DNA of 64,000 bases from CAZCEC01 sp964497615. Its GTDB lineage: Bacteria > Chloroflexota > Anaerolineae > Anaerolineales > UBA6663. How positions within the stretch are numbered: position 1 is the first letter of the stretch; every line of letters starts with the position of its first letter. The notes beneath the pieces were generated by a model that did not search any database, was not told where the DNA came from, and was given only the letters and a program-made list of their open reading frames with translations. A program made the translations under genes and the position numbers. Where the stretch lies: assembly GCA_964497615.1 (NCBI GenBank), contig CAZCEC010000012.1:1-64000 (forward strand), given 5' to 3'. Of the stretch, positions 50,301 through 64,000 are shown piece after piece.

Positions 50301-50809
50301 CGGCAAGCGGCGTCGATGGCCGCCAGCGCCGAGGCCTCGCCCGCGTCGAGGTTGAGTGCCGGGCCCTGAAAGCCAAACCACTGAGCCAGGGTTTGGGCCG
50401 CGTGCGGCGCGGGCACGGTGCGCACCCCGCCGGGCGGTGCGGCCTCGCTGCCCCCCACGCCCACGAAGACGCCCACCCGGTTCGCGGCCAGCCGCGCGGG
50501 TGGCGCGCCAGCCACCTCCAGGGCTTCCCAGGCAGTCTGCAAAAGCAAGCGCAGGTAGGGGGGCAGCGTGGCGGCGGCCTCATCCGCCGGAAAGAACCCG
50601 GCTGGCAGCGATGGATCAACGGCCAGGGCGATGCCGGAGGCCAGGGTGACATCCGCCAGCGGCTCGTAGGAGGGGAAGCGGCAAGCCATGCCGATCACCG
50701 CGGCCCGCTCTTCGCGCTCGCGCTCGACTGCCTTAAGCTGGCGGCGCAAATCCTGCAGCTCGTGCAGGCTGCGCATCAACTGCTCGCGTGGGTCAGAATG
50801 ATCTGTCAT
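47291..50809 (-). CDS. PKS protein: degenerate KS, AT, carrier domain, FkbM methyltransferase
   Basis: 1172 aa. After a coiled-coil N-terminus, residues 34-335 are a shortened KS-like region: DTACSSSL has become DAGEASAL (Cys to Glu158), the EAHGTGT segment is missing, and only one His (GHLNGL, 289) remains, so it should not condense. The AT (about 415-740) has GYSLGE (S537) and HAFH (633-636), a malonyl-type signature. The carrier domain has FELGGNSLL (S842), PCP-like. From about 905 an FkbM-type SAM methyltransferase follows (VFDVGANIGLFS, 948-959; LDLLKIDVQKAELDVL). The MT may O-methylate the hydroxymalonyl unit or the finished chain. No thioesterase is attached. Confidence 0.9.
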   Translation of the reverse strand: MTDHSDPREQLMRSLHELQDLRRQLKAVEREREERAAVIGMACRFPSYEPLADVTLASGIALAVDPSLPAGFFPADEAAATLPPYLRLLLQTAWEALEVAGAPPARLAANRVGVFVGVGGSEAAPPGGVRTVPAPHAAQTLAQWFGFQGPALNLDAGEASALAAIDAACRSLLACEVDLALAGVVAVVEATPGAAPGPGGAGLVVLKRVSDAVAQHDNVLAVIQAQRMLTATAGGAEPAATHIWPGRFFPAAQTAEPPIPAFVSIGHDCPAEPAAAGVQLLCHSNLAGHLNGLTALTQALLAVQAGAPHAAAIAAGRANQAGVLLGSVSAPVSEAASGPHLFLISAANRAALQATATRLADYLNAQPHLDLARAAFTLRAGRTHMDHRRAFVAEGLEQVTAALKPVDGPPQRQSGGRVVFAFPGLGSHYPNMAGELYQAEPLFKEAVDQCAELLLPELGTDIRTIVFSADAEPRPANGAGQIDLRKMLRREAAPAGTAAARLNQTMYAQPALFAIEYALARLLGAWGLQPAVMIGYSLGEYVAACLAGVLSLADAVFLVARRARLIEALPAGSMLAVPLAEADLMLRLDGGLAISGINERGLCTVAGEPAPIAALAARLAHEGIAAQVLPTTHAFHTPLLRPIAEPFLAALKTVKLNPPALPYISNLTGDWITASEATSPQYWLEHACRPVQFAAGVQALHRAGHELIVEVGPAQVLTGLIGAVAAEIGAAGLRAVPTLRSDYDSQSNSLTLQRALGELWQAGVALDWEVFHPAQRVPLPTYPFDAEPTAGGQGGDEAAMMLDGTPTAQALAVIWRELLQRPALEPRRTFFELGGNSLLAAQLVFRIKKAFGVTLPLRAIFETPHLAGMAALIDGRAAAASRGGPAPAPSAAQPLAADVMVTLPNGLTVVSQNQQEVGHFYADIFLDRVYVSHGISLPAGAVVFDVGANIGLFSLFAHLEAPGVRVHAFEPAPPVFRLLEANLARHGVAATAHNCALSSRAGTAELTYYPKSTGMSSLYADPDDEKAVLETVLRNQLQRGEVELAPLLAHADDYLAERFRSERYPCRLRTLSEVIAEAGLERLDLLKIDVQKAELDVLAGLDERDWPKVRQVVVEVHDLNGRLAELRRMLTARGFVVEQHQEALYQGSPVYILYGIRLNPIAEQPGHGHADE

Positions 50810-50828
50810 TCGTCGTATGCCGCGCCGG

Positions 50829-53800
50829 TCAGTGCATCCCCCGCAGGGCTGCCAACTGCGCGGCCAGCGCGGCCTCGGCTTCTTCGTCGCTGAGGGCCGC
50901 AATCCGATGCTCCAGCGCAGTTGAGCCGGCCGGGGCCGAGGGCGCGGGTTCATCCGGCATGCCCAGGACTGTTTCCAGGAGGTAGCGGCTCATCGAGTCA
51001 AGTGTCGGATAGTCGAACAGCAAGGTCACCGGCAGCCGCTGGCCCACCAGCCGCACCACCGCGTTGCGCATCTCAACCGCCATCAGCGAGTCCAGGCCAT
51101 ATTCATTCAACGGCTGCGCATGATCCAGGGCGGTGTCAGGCGGCAAGGCCAGAATCCGCATGGCCTCGCGCTGGAGCGCCTCGGTCAGAATTGCCTGCCT
51201 GCGGCTGGCCGGGGCGCGGCTCAGTTCGGCCAACAGGGCGGCGTCGGGGCCAGCCTCCAGCGCAGCCGCCGGCAGGAGTTCCGCGAAAAACGGCGCGGCG
51301 GCCAGGGCGGGCAGCCCCGCCTCGCGGGCGCCGGTGCGCCAGGCAATGACCGCTGCCTGCGTAACGCCTTGTGACAGCGCCCGCTCCAGCGCGCCCAGCG
51401 CCTCCTCGGCCGGCAACATCTCGATGCCCCACTGCCGCCACCGCGCCGCAGAACCGCTATCGGCCATGCCGCCCGTCTGCCAGGGGCCCCAATCCAGCGC
51501 CAGCGCCGGAAGACCGGCCGCGCGGCGGGCGTGCGCCAGCGCATCGAGGGCCGCGTTGCCGGCCGCATAGGCGGCCTGGCCGGGCGGGCCCAGCAATGCA
51601 GCGGCGGAAGAGAATAACACAAAGAGATCGAGTGGGTCAGACTTGGTGGCGCGATGCAGGTTCCAGGCGCCCGCCACCTTTGGCTCCAGGACACGGCGAA
51701 ATTGCTCCGCCGTCAGGCGGGCCAGGGTGGCATCCTCCAACACGCCCGCCAGGTGAAAGACTCCGCGCACAGGCGGCAGGCTCGCCCGACAACCAGCCAA
51801 CGCGCGCTCAAGCTGATCGGCTTGAGCCACATCCGCCTGGGCGACCGCCACCTGCACACCGGCATCGGCCAGGCGCGCCAGGCGTTCCGCCGCGGCTGGG
51901 CCAGGCTGGCTGCGTGCCAACAGCACGAGGTGCCGCGCGCCCCGCTCCGCCAGCCACTCAGCCGTGGCGAGGCCTAGCGCGCCCAGCCCGCCCGTCACAA
52001 CGTAGGCGCCATCTGGGCGGATGTTCGGCGCGGGCGGCGCACTCGCCGGCCCAGTGGGAATCCCCGAGGCCAGCCGAGCCACGTAGCGGCGGCCACCGTG
52101 CAAGACCACCCGTTGTTCAATCGGGTCGGCCTGCAGTTCAGTCAATAGCGGTTCCATGCCCGCGCCGCCGACCTGGAGGTCAATCGCAATGTTACCGCCC
52201 CACATTTCGGGGTACTCGGCCGCTATAGACGGGCCCAGCCCCCAGAGCGTCGCGGCCGCCCATGTGTCGAGCGTAGTCTGTTCGCTGAAACCGGGCGCCG
52301 CACCGTGGGTCACGGCATAGATACGGGACGCCTGGCCCGTACGCGCCGCCAGAACCTGAACCAGGGTATGCACGCTGCCAGCGCACAGGCCGTGGATGTC
52401 CATCGGGCTCACGCCACCCGCCCGCAGGCTCCACAAATGAACAATGCGGTCGGGGGTCGAGCCCAACGCCTGGGTCACTTCGTCCATCAGCCGCGCATAG
52501 TCAGCAGGCATCCCAGGCCGAACGGCCCAGGCGGAGTCCCCCATCCGGCCGAAGTCATCCCCAGGCAGGACTGTTGCAACGGCCGCCCCCTTGATGCGGA
52601 GCAATTCGCTCAGTGCGTTGCCGGCGCCCAGCCCATCATCGAAGAGCAGCCATCCGCTGGTTGCCGGCTTGCCCCCCGGCGCCGGCGGCGCGGCCTCGCG
52701 CCACTGCACATGGAAGAACAATCCTTCCGAATCATGGCCGGCCTCCAGCGATTGGCGCACGGCCTCGGCCGAGATGGGACGACCATGCAGACCGAGCACC
52801 TCCAGCAGCACCCGGCCGGATTCGTCGTATAGCCGCACATCGCCCGCGACGGTGCCGCCGTTTGATGCGCTTGCGTGGGCGACCGCATGGCACCACATCG
52901 GCCCAGACGGAGCAGCATAAAAGCGGAGTTGGTCGAGGCTATAGGGGACATACAGCGGCAGGCCCTCGGTGTCCACCGTGGCCGAGAGGCATTGCAGACA
53001 GGCATCGAGCAGACCAGGCGGCAGCGGCGATTGCGCCACCTGGTCGGCTTCGCCCGGCGCGCGCAGGCGGCACAGGGCCTGGCCATCACCCCGCTGAATT
53101 GTCTCCATCCACCGAAAAGCCGGGCCAAAGGTGTAGCCGCGCCGATCCAACTCTGCATAGAATGCCTGCGCGCTGGCAGGGTGCGGGCATTGGCGCTGGA
53201 GGCCGGCCAGATCCGCGGGCGGCGGCACATTGGGCGGGCGCGGCGCGGCGCGGCCGGCCAGGTGGTCCACCCAGGCCAGCCGCTCAGCACTGGAAGGGGC
53301 GCTGGCAATTTTGAGCGCAGCCCCGCCGGCTCCATCCGGCTGCCAGATGAGCGTGCAATGCCGCGGCGCGCCGGCCCGCAAAACCAATGGATGCGCAAAC
53401 ACCACATCCTCCAGGGCAGCCGGGCCAGGGGCCGCAAGTTCACCGGCGGCGGACAGTGCGCGGACCAGGTGGGCGGCGGCGGCCACTACCACCTGGCCGT
53501 GAATCCTGTGATCGGCCAGGAAGGCAAAAGTGTCCGGCTGAAGCTCGATGGAATACTGAGTGGCGTCAAGCGGCGACGGCCAGCGCTGGCCGAGCCACCC
53601 TGAGGCGGCGCCACCAAAGCGGCCTGCCTGCGCTGCCGAATCTGCTTGGCTGGCGGCAAACCAGTAGCGCTGGCGGATGAAGGGCGTCAGCGGCAATGCA
53701 ATAAGGGGCGCTGCCTTCCCCTCGTGCAGCGCCGGCCAGTCCACGTCCACACCGCCCACATGAAGTTGGGCCAGGCTGGCCAACATGCGCGCGCGGTCGC

Positions 53801-56450
53801 TCTGTTTCGGGTGCAGCGAGGTCAATACGGTCAGTGCGGCCTCGGGCGCGCACCGGCGCACGATGGAAGCCGTGGCCGCCCCTGGGCCAATCTCCAGTAC
53901 GAAGGCTGGGCGCCCTTCGATGAGCGTGGCGACGGCCCTCTCCAACTCAAAGGGCAGGCGCGATTGGGCCGCCCAGTACTCCGGGGTCGCCAGTTCGCCG
54001 TCAACCAGTTCGCCGGTGCAAGAGGAAATGTAGTCCACTTCCGGATGCCGCAGGCGCGCTTGCGCCAGGACCGGCATCCACCCGGCGACGACGGGTTCCA
54101 TCAACGGCGTGTGCAGCGGGTAGCCAGCCCGCTCGAAGGCGCTCAGTGACCGCACGGACAGACCGTCGGCTTCGGCCTCGCGCAGCAGCGACGCGACTGC
54201 CTCGGCGTATCCGGCCACGGTCACGGCGCGGGGCCCGCTGCTCCCCACCCGCCAAACGCGCCCCGCGAACCGGTCCAGATACGGCTGCACGTCAACGGGA
54301 TCGGCCAGCACGATCCCGACGCCGCCGTGAATGCCCTGGGCCTCCATCAGCCGGGCGCGTTCAGCCACGAGCTGCGTGGCCTCCTCCAGGCCCAGCACGC
54401 CGGCCGTCACCGCGGCCGCGAATTCCCCCAGGCTGTGGCCCAAGACCACGGCCGGCACCACGCCCCAGCTTTGCCACTGGCGGGCAAGGGCGGCCTGCAA
54501 TGCAAACAGGGCGACCTGCGCCGCCGCCAGGTTGTCGAAGGGCTGGCCGGCCTGCTGTTCGTCGAAGCATAGGTCTGCCAGTGGCCGGTCCAGGTATGGG
54601 GCAGCGGCCGTGGCGCAGCGGTCGAATGTCTGGCGGAACACCGGTTGGGTGCGGTACAACTCAGCGCCCATGCCCACCTGCTGGCCGCCCTGCCCACTAA
54701 AAAGAAAGGCAACCTTGGGCTGGCTGTGCACGCGGCAGTTGCCGGCGTAGAGGCCGGCGACCGGCTCCTGCGCGTGAAGGCGCGCAAGCTTGTCCCGCAG
54801 GCCGGCTAGGCTATCCACGACCAGAGAGGCGCGCCAGTTCCAGTGCGAGCGGCGCACCTGGCTGGCATAGCAAATGTCGGCCAGCGGCGCGTCCGTCGTG
54901 TCCAGCCACTCCGCCACGCGCCCAGCCAAGGCCCGCATTTGGGTCTCGCTGCGGGCCGAGAGGACAAAGAGGTGCGGCGCGGCTTCAGCGGAGATCGCGA
55001 ACTCGGCCGGTGCTCCTGAAGCCGCTTCCTGACCCAACAGCGGCGCCTCCTCCACAATCACATGGGCGTTGGTGCCGCTGAACCCAAAAGCGCTCACCGC
55101 CGCCAGCCGGCGGCTCGAGCCAGCGCGCCACTCGAGCAGCGCCGTGGGCACACGCAGCGCCAGCTTGTGCCAATCCACGTGCGGGTTCGGCTGGTGGAAA
55201 TGCAGGTGCGGAGGTATGGCGCCGCCTTGCAGGGCCAGAATCACCTTAATCAGCCCCGCAATCCCGGCGGCGGCCTCCAAATGGCCGAAGTTCGTCTTGA
55301 CAGACCCGACGACGAGCGGCGGCGGGTCGGCATGCGGCCCGCTGCCTGGCAGTAAGCGTTCGTAGGCCTCAGCCAAGGCATGCAATTCGATCGGGTCGCC
55401 GAGTGGTGTGCCGGTGCCGTGAGCCTCCACATAGCCGACTTCATGCGGCGCCACCCCCGCGCGCGCCAACGCGGCCCGGATGACGGCGCGCTGGGCCGGG
55501 CCGTTGGGCACCGTCAGCGCGCTCGTGCGGCCATCCTGATTGACCGCCGAGCCGCGCACTACGGCGAGGACCTGGTCTCCGGAGGCCACCGCGTCGGCCA
55601 GGCGCTTTAGCACCACCACACCGCACCCCTCGCCTCGAATGAACCCGTCGGCCGCGGCATCAAACGTCTTGCACAAGCCATCCCGCGCCAGCGCGTTCAT
55701 GCGGCAGAAGGCGATGCTGCTGGCGGGCGACAGAATCAGATTGACACCGGCTGCCAGCGCCGCGTCGCACTCCCGGCTGCGCAAGCTCTGGCACGCCAGA
55801 TGGACCGCGACCAGCGAGGACGAGCAGGCCGTATCCACCGCCAGGGCTGGCCCTTGCAGCCCAAGGGTGAAGGCCAATCGGCCGGCCGAGACGTTGGGCG
55901 CATTGCCAGTGAGCACGTAGGCGTCAATGTCCGCCGGGCGCTGCGTTTCGACCAGCAGGTGTGAATAATCGGACGAGGCCAGGCCAATGAAGACACCGGT
56001 GAGGCTGTTGGCGAGGGATTCGATGGGCAAGCCGGCATGCTCCAACGCCTCCCACGCTGTCTCCAGGAGCAGGCGCTGCTGCGGGTCCATATTGGCCGCC
56101 TCGCGCGGGGAGATGCCGAAGAAGAGGGGATCGAAGGCCTCGACCTCGTCTAGGAAACCGCCCAGGCGCGTGTAGATTTTGCCGGGGGCAGCCGGGTCAG
56201 GATCATAGAGAGCGGCTGCGTCCCAGCGGTCCGCGGGCACATCGCCCACGGCGTTCACACCATCGCGCAGCAGATCCCAGAACCGCTCGGGCGTATCGGC
56301 GCCGCCGGGGAAGCGGCAAGCCAGGCCGACGACGGCAATTGGCTCGTTGGCCGATTGGCGCTGAGCCGCCAACTGCGCACGCATTTCCTTCAATTCGCGC
56401 AACGCTTTTACCAGCAGGTCCTTCGTGGCCGGGGAGGGGTCGTTCGGCAT
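50829..56450 (-). CDS. type I polyketide synthase module, KS-AT-DH-KR-ACP
   Basis: 1873 aa. The N-terminal coiled coil (TKDLLVKALRELKEMRAQLA) is a docking helix. KS: C209, H344, H390, all present. AT: GHSLGE (S673); the specificity box reads YPLH (777-780), neither HAFH nor YASH. DH: H981 and D1149 are present, but the HxxxGxxxxP motif ends in Ala990 instead of Pro. KR: TGGLGALG, LED, and the catalytic Ser/Tyr (LFSSAAAL, QAAYAAGNA). ACP: YGLDSLMA (S1788). It would add one extender and reduce it to an alcohol or, if the DH works, an alkene. Starts 43 bp after the previous PKS. Confidence 0.95.
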   Translation of the reverse strand: MPNDPSPATKDLLVKALRELKEMRAQLAAQRQSANEPIAVVGLACRFPGGADTPERFWDLLRDGVNAVGDVPADRWDAAALYDPDPAAPGKIYTRLGGFLDEVEAFDPLFFGISPREAANMDPQQRLLLETAWEALEHAGLPIESLANSLTGVFIGLASSDYSHLLVETQRPADIDAYVLTGNAPNVSAGRLAFTLGLQGPALAVDTACSSSLVAVHLACQSLRSRECDAALAAGVNLILSPASSIAFCRMNALARDGLCKTFDAAADGFIRGEGCGVVVLKRLADAVASGDQVLAVVRGSAVNQDGRTSALTVPNGPAQRAVIRAALARAGVAPHEVGYVEAHGTGTPLGDPIELHALAEAYERLLPGSGPHADPPPLVVGSVKTNFGHLEAAAGIAGLIKVILALQGGAIPPHLHFHQPNPHVDWHKLALRVPTALLEWRAGSSRRLAAVSAFGFSGTNAHVIVEEAPLLGQEAASGAPAEFAISAEAAPHLFVLSARSETQMRALAGRVAEWLDTTDAPLADICYASQVRRSHWNWRASLVVDSLAGLRDKLARLHAQEPVAGLYAGNCRVHSQPKVAFLFSGQGGQQVGMGAELYRTQPVFRQTFDRCATAAAPYLDRPLADLCFDEQQAGQPFDNLAAAQVALFALQAALARQWQSWGVVPAVVLGHSLGEFAAAVTAGVLGLEEATQLVAERARLMEAQGIHGGVGIVLADPVDVQPYLDRFAGRVWRVGSSGPRAVTVAGYAEAVASLLREAEADGLSVRSLSAFERAGYPLHTPLMEPVVAGWMPVLAQARLRHPEVDYISSCTGELVDGELATPEYWAAQSRLPFELERAVATLIEGRPAFVLEIGPGAATASIVRRCAPEAALTVLTSLHPKQSDRARMLASLAQLHVGGVDVDWPALHEGKAAPLIALPLTPFIRQRYWFAASQADSAAQAGRFGGAASGWLGQRWPSPLDATQYSIELQPDTFAFLADHRIHGQVVVAAAAHLVRALSAAGELAAPGPAALEDVVFAHPLVLRAGAPRHCTLIWQPDGAGGAALKIASAPSSAERLAWVDHLAGRAAPRPPNVPPPADLAGLQRQCPHPASAQAFYAELDRRGYTFGPAFRWMETIQRGDGQALCRLRAPGEADQVAQSPLPPGLLDACLQCLSATVDTEGLPLYVPYSLDQLRFYAAPSGPMWCHAVAHASASNGGTVAGDVRLYDESGRVLLEVLGLHGRPISAEAVRQSLEAGHDSEGLFFHVQWREAAPPAPGGKPATSGWLLFDDGLGAGNALSELLRIKGAAVATVLPGDDFGRMGDSAWAVRPGMPADYARLMDEVTQALGSTPDRIVHLWSLRAGGVSPMDIHGLCAGSVHTLVQVLAARTGQASRIYAVTHGAAPGFSEQTTLDTWAAATLWGLGPSIAAEYPEMWGGNIAIDLQVGGAGMEPLLTELQADPIEQRVVLHGGRRYVARLASGIPTGPASAPPAPNIRPDGAYVVTGGLGALGLATAEWLAERGARHLVLLARSQPGPAAAERLARLADAGVQVAVAQADVAQADQLERALAGCRASLPPVRGVFHLAGVLEDATLARLTAEQFRRVLEPKVAGAWNLHRATKSDPLDLFVLFSSAAALLGPPGQAAYAAGNAALDALAHARRAAGLPALALDWGPWQTGGMADSGSAARWRQWGIEMLPAEEALGALERALSQGVTQAAVIAWRTGAREAGLPALAAAPFFAELLPAAALEAGPDAALLAELSRAPASRRQAILTEALQREAMRILALPPDTALDHAQPLNEYGLDSLMAVEMRNAVVRLVGQRLPVTLLFDYPTLDSMSRYLLETVLGMPDEPAPSAPAGSTALEHRIAALSDEEAEAALAAQLAALRGMH

Positions 56451-56493
56451 GTGTCAACTTGATACCCTGGTCGGCAGAATTCTGCAAACCAGC

Positions 56494-62116
<5,623 letters not shown>

Positions 62117-62124
<8 letters not shown>

Positions 62125-64000
62125 GCGCCGCACCGCCGTTCAGAAGCTTCCGGAGGTCGTCGTCCGACAGGGCTTCCGCCTGGGCCAGGAACTCGGCCAG
62201 GTCATCATCGAGCGTTTCGGGCGCGCGGGCGCCCCCCGCCTCAGAGGCAGCCCCATCCAGGCCCATCTTCTCCGCCAGGTGCGGGGCCATCGCCGCAATG
62301 GTGGGATAGTTCCACACCAGGGTCGCGGAAAGTCGCAGGCCCAGGCTCCGCTCAAACCGGTTGCGCAGCTCGATGGCCGAGAAGGAATCGATGCCCAGGC
62401 TGCCTAGCGCGGTATCATCGTCAATCGAGGCCGGCTCGACGCGCAGCACAGCGGCCAGCTGGCCGCGGATGTGCTCGCGCAACTGGCGCAGCCGCGGCAG
62501 GCCAGGCTCCAGCCGCAACAGCCGCTCGCGGAGATCGACGGCCGGCGCCTGCTCGGGCGCTTCGCCCGCCTCGGCCTGCTCCATCCCGCGCAGGAACGGC
62601 GGCACGCCCACCAGCCGGCTGTGCTTGCGCCAATCGTCCCAATGGACGCGCATGGCCGCCGCCTGCGCCGGAGCCGGCCGCGACATGAGCTGGCCCAGCA
62701 CCACCAGCGCCACCGGCGCCTCGAACGGCAGCATACCGAAGCCGCGCATGTAGGCCACAGCCCGCCGCCCGCCGGGTGTCAGCGCGAAGCCAAGGTCTTT
62801 CCAGAAGCCCCAATTGATGCTTAGCGCGGGCGCGCCAGCCGCGCGCCGGGCGTGGGCCAGCGCATCCAGGTACGCATTCGCCGCCGCATAACTGGCCTGA
62901 CCCGCCGCGCCCATCAGCGAGCCGGATGAAGAGAACATGACGAAGAAGTCCAACGGGCGGTCAAGAAAGTACTGATGAAGATTCCACGCGCCTGACGCCT
63001 TGGGATGGACAACGCGGCGCAGACTGTCGGGGTCCAGCTCAATGAGCAGCCGGTCATCGATGACGGCCGCGGCGTGGATGACGCCCCGAATGGCGGGCCA
63101 GCCTTCAGCCGCATATTGATCGAGGAAACCGGCGAGACGGGCGCGATCGCCCACGTCCATGGCCGCCCACTGCACGGCCGCGCCCAGGGCTTCCAGCTTC
63201 TGAATTGCCGCGGCCCGGCGGGCGGCCGCGCTCTCTGGTGGCAGAGCACGCCACTGATCGCGCGGGGGCAGTTCGGTGCGGCCGAGCAGGATGAGCCGGC
63301 GTGCCCCCTGCCCCACCGCCCACTGCGCCACAGCTAACGCGATGTCGCCAAAACCACCCGTGACCAGATAGGCCCCGTCTGGCCGGAACAGCGGCGAAGC
63401 CGGCGCGCCGTGGCCGGACTCTGCCTGGGGCAACCGGGCCAGCCGCGCCGTCAGCCACGCGTCCCCCCGGAAGGCGATGCGATCCTCGGCTGGCCGGGCA
63501 GACAGGAAGCGGAGCAGGTGCTCGGCGCTCACGCCCGGGTCGCCGGCTGGGTCGCAGTCAATCAGGCCGCCCCAAAGCTCATGGTGCTCTTCGGCCAGCA
63601 CATAGCCCAGCCCCCAGACCGTTGCCTGCTCGGGGACTACCATCGCCCCACCGGCTGCGTGGGCGCCGGCAGTGACAAACCAAATAGGAACAGCGGCATC
63701 GGGCGCGGCCTGTTTGACGGCCTGAACCAGCCGCACGACCGCCTCCGAGCGGTGCGCCAGCCGCCGCGCGGCATCCCACTGCGGATCGTCCTGATCCACG
63801 CTCCACAAGTGAACAATGCCCTTCAGGCTGGCAGGCGGCGCCTGTCGCATGAGCGCCTGATAGTCCTCAGCCGCCTCCGGCCGGACCGACCCCCGCCCGT
63901 CCGCCAGGGCTGCATACTCGATGCCCCGGGCAACTACGAGCGCCTGCCCGCCTTCGCGCGCAATTGACTGCGCCAGGGCTTGCCCAATGCCGTGCTCGTC
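62117..64000 (-). CDS. type I polyketide synthase, 3' part (KR-ACP), cut by window edge
   Basis: The frame is open from the window edge to the stop, 627 codons, so the gene continues beyond 64000. It holds a structural KR subdomain, a catalytic KR and an ACP. The KR cofactor motif reads TGGFGDIA, lacking the last Gly of TGGxGxxG, and the late WGPW is WGFW; the Ser and Tyr (MFSSSGSLMG, QASYAAANAY) and IDD are kept. The ACP has LGIDSFSAIEL. The first in-frame ATG inside the window (63850) is not the start. Confidence 0.93.

Noticed and set aside
50810..50953. 48-codon extension of the last PKS protein
   Set aside because: It is Arg/Pro-rich, overlaps the previous PKS, and the ATG at 50809 begins the docking helix.

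Overview
The window is about 64 kb of GC-rich (high sixties percent by eye) bacterial DNA with densely packed genes, short spacers and many overlapping starts and stops. I infer Chloroflexota (Anaerolineae/Caldilineae-like) from three things: a clade II, Sec-exported NosZ with a NosB-D-F-Y-L set, the PhaR/phasin plus SCP2 gene mix, and dispersed intergenic palindromes of a type I associate with that phylum. No rRNA, tRNA, CRISPR array, transposase or phage gene was recognised. The left end lies in a 63/126-bp tandem repeat. The right end cuts a polyketide synthase gene.

Region 1 (0.6-15.7 kb) looks like a lipid activation, reduction and storage island. It holds a cholesterol-oxidase-like GMC oxidoreductase, an acyl-CoA ligase, three SCP2 lipid carriers, an iron-type alcohol dehydrogenase, two patatin lipases, a PhaR-type regulator with a phasin, a large protein carrying a cyanobacterial-type acyl-ACP/CoA reductase (AAR) domain with its catalytic Cys, a UDP-sugar/sterol-type SDR, and an MGAT-like acyltransferase. 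The parts for acyl-CoA to aldehyde to alcohol to ester, plus a granule coat, are all present. A palindrome overlaps the predicted transcription start of both the phasin operon and the 15.7-kb patatin operon.

Region 2 (16-24.7 kb) is mixed. It has a B12-dependent diol dehydratase whose large and medium subunits are fused, plus its small subunit; a 5'-3' exonuclease; a small thiol/sulfur group (DUF302, FmdB-type zinc ribbon, rhodanese, OsmC); an ECF sigma/anti-sigma pair; and a nitrilase-flavodoxin-membrane protein group.

Region 3 (25-40.1 kb) covers methyl transfer and N2O respiration. A UroD-type methyltransferase sits with its corrinoid protein. A minus-strand operon follows (XRE-cupin regulator, triheme cytochrome, DUF2892, Trx-VKOR fusion). 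Then comes nosZ-nosB-nosDF (fused)-nosY-nosL-cytochrome c-zinc ribbon, a Crp/Fnr regulator of the DNR/NnrR kind, and NnrS-like membrane proteins. Two perfect TGAC-N4-GTCA boxes precede nosZ.

Region 4 (40.1-64 kb, minus strand) is a modular type I polyketide cluster: one partial PKS, two KS-AT-DH-KR-ACP modules, and a last protein made of a dead KS, AT, carrier domain and FkbM methyltransferase. It is followed by FkbK, FkbJ, FkbI and FkbH homologues, which make hydroxy- or methoxymalonyl-ACP, and by a four-FHA ABC transporter. The genes overlap or lie within about 60 bp of each other and probably form one operon. This is the best candidate for an undescribed system in the window.
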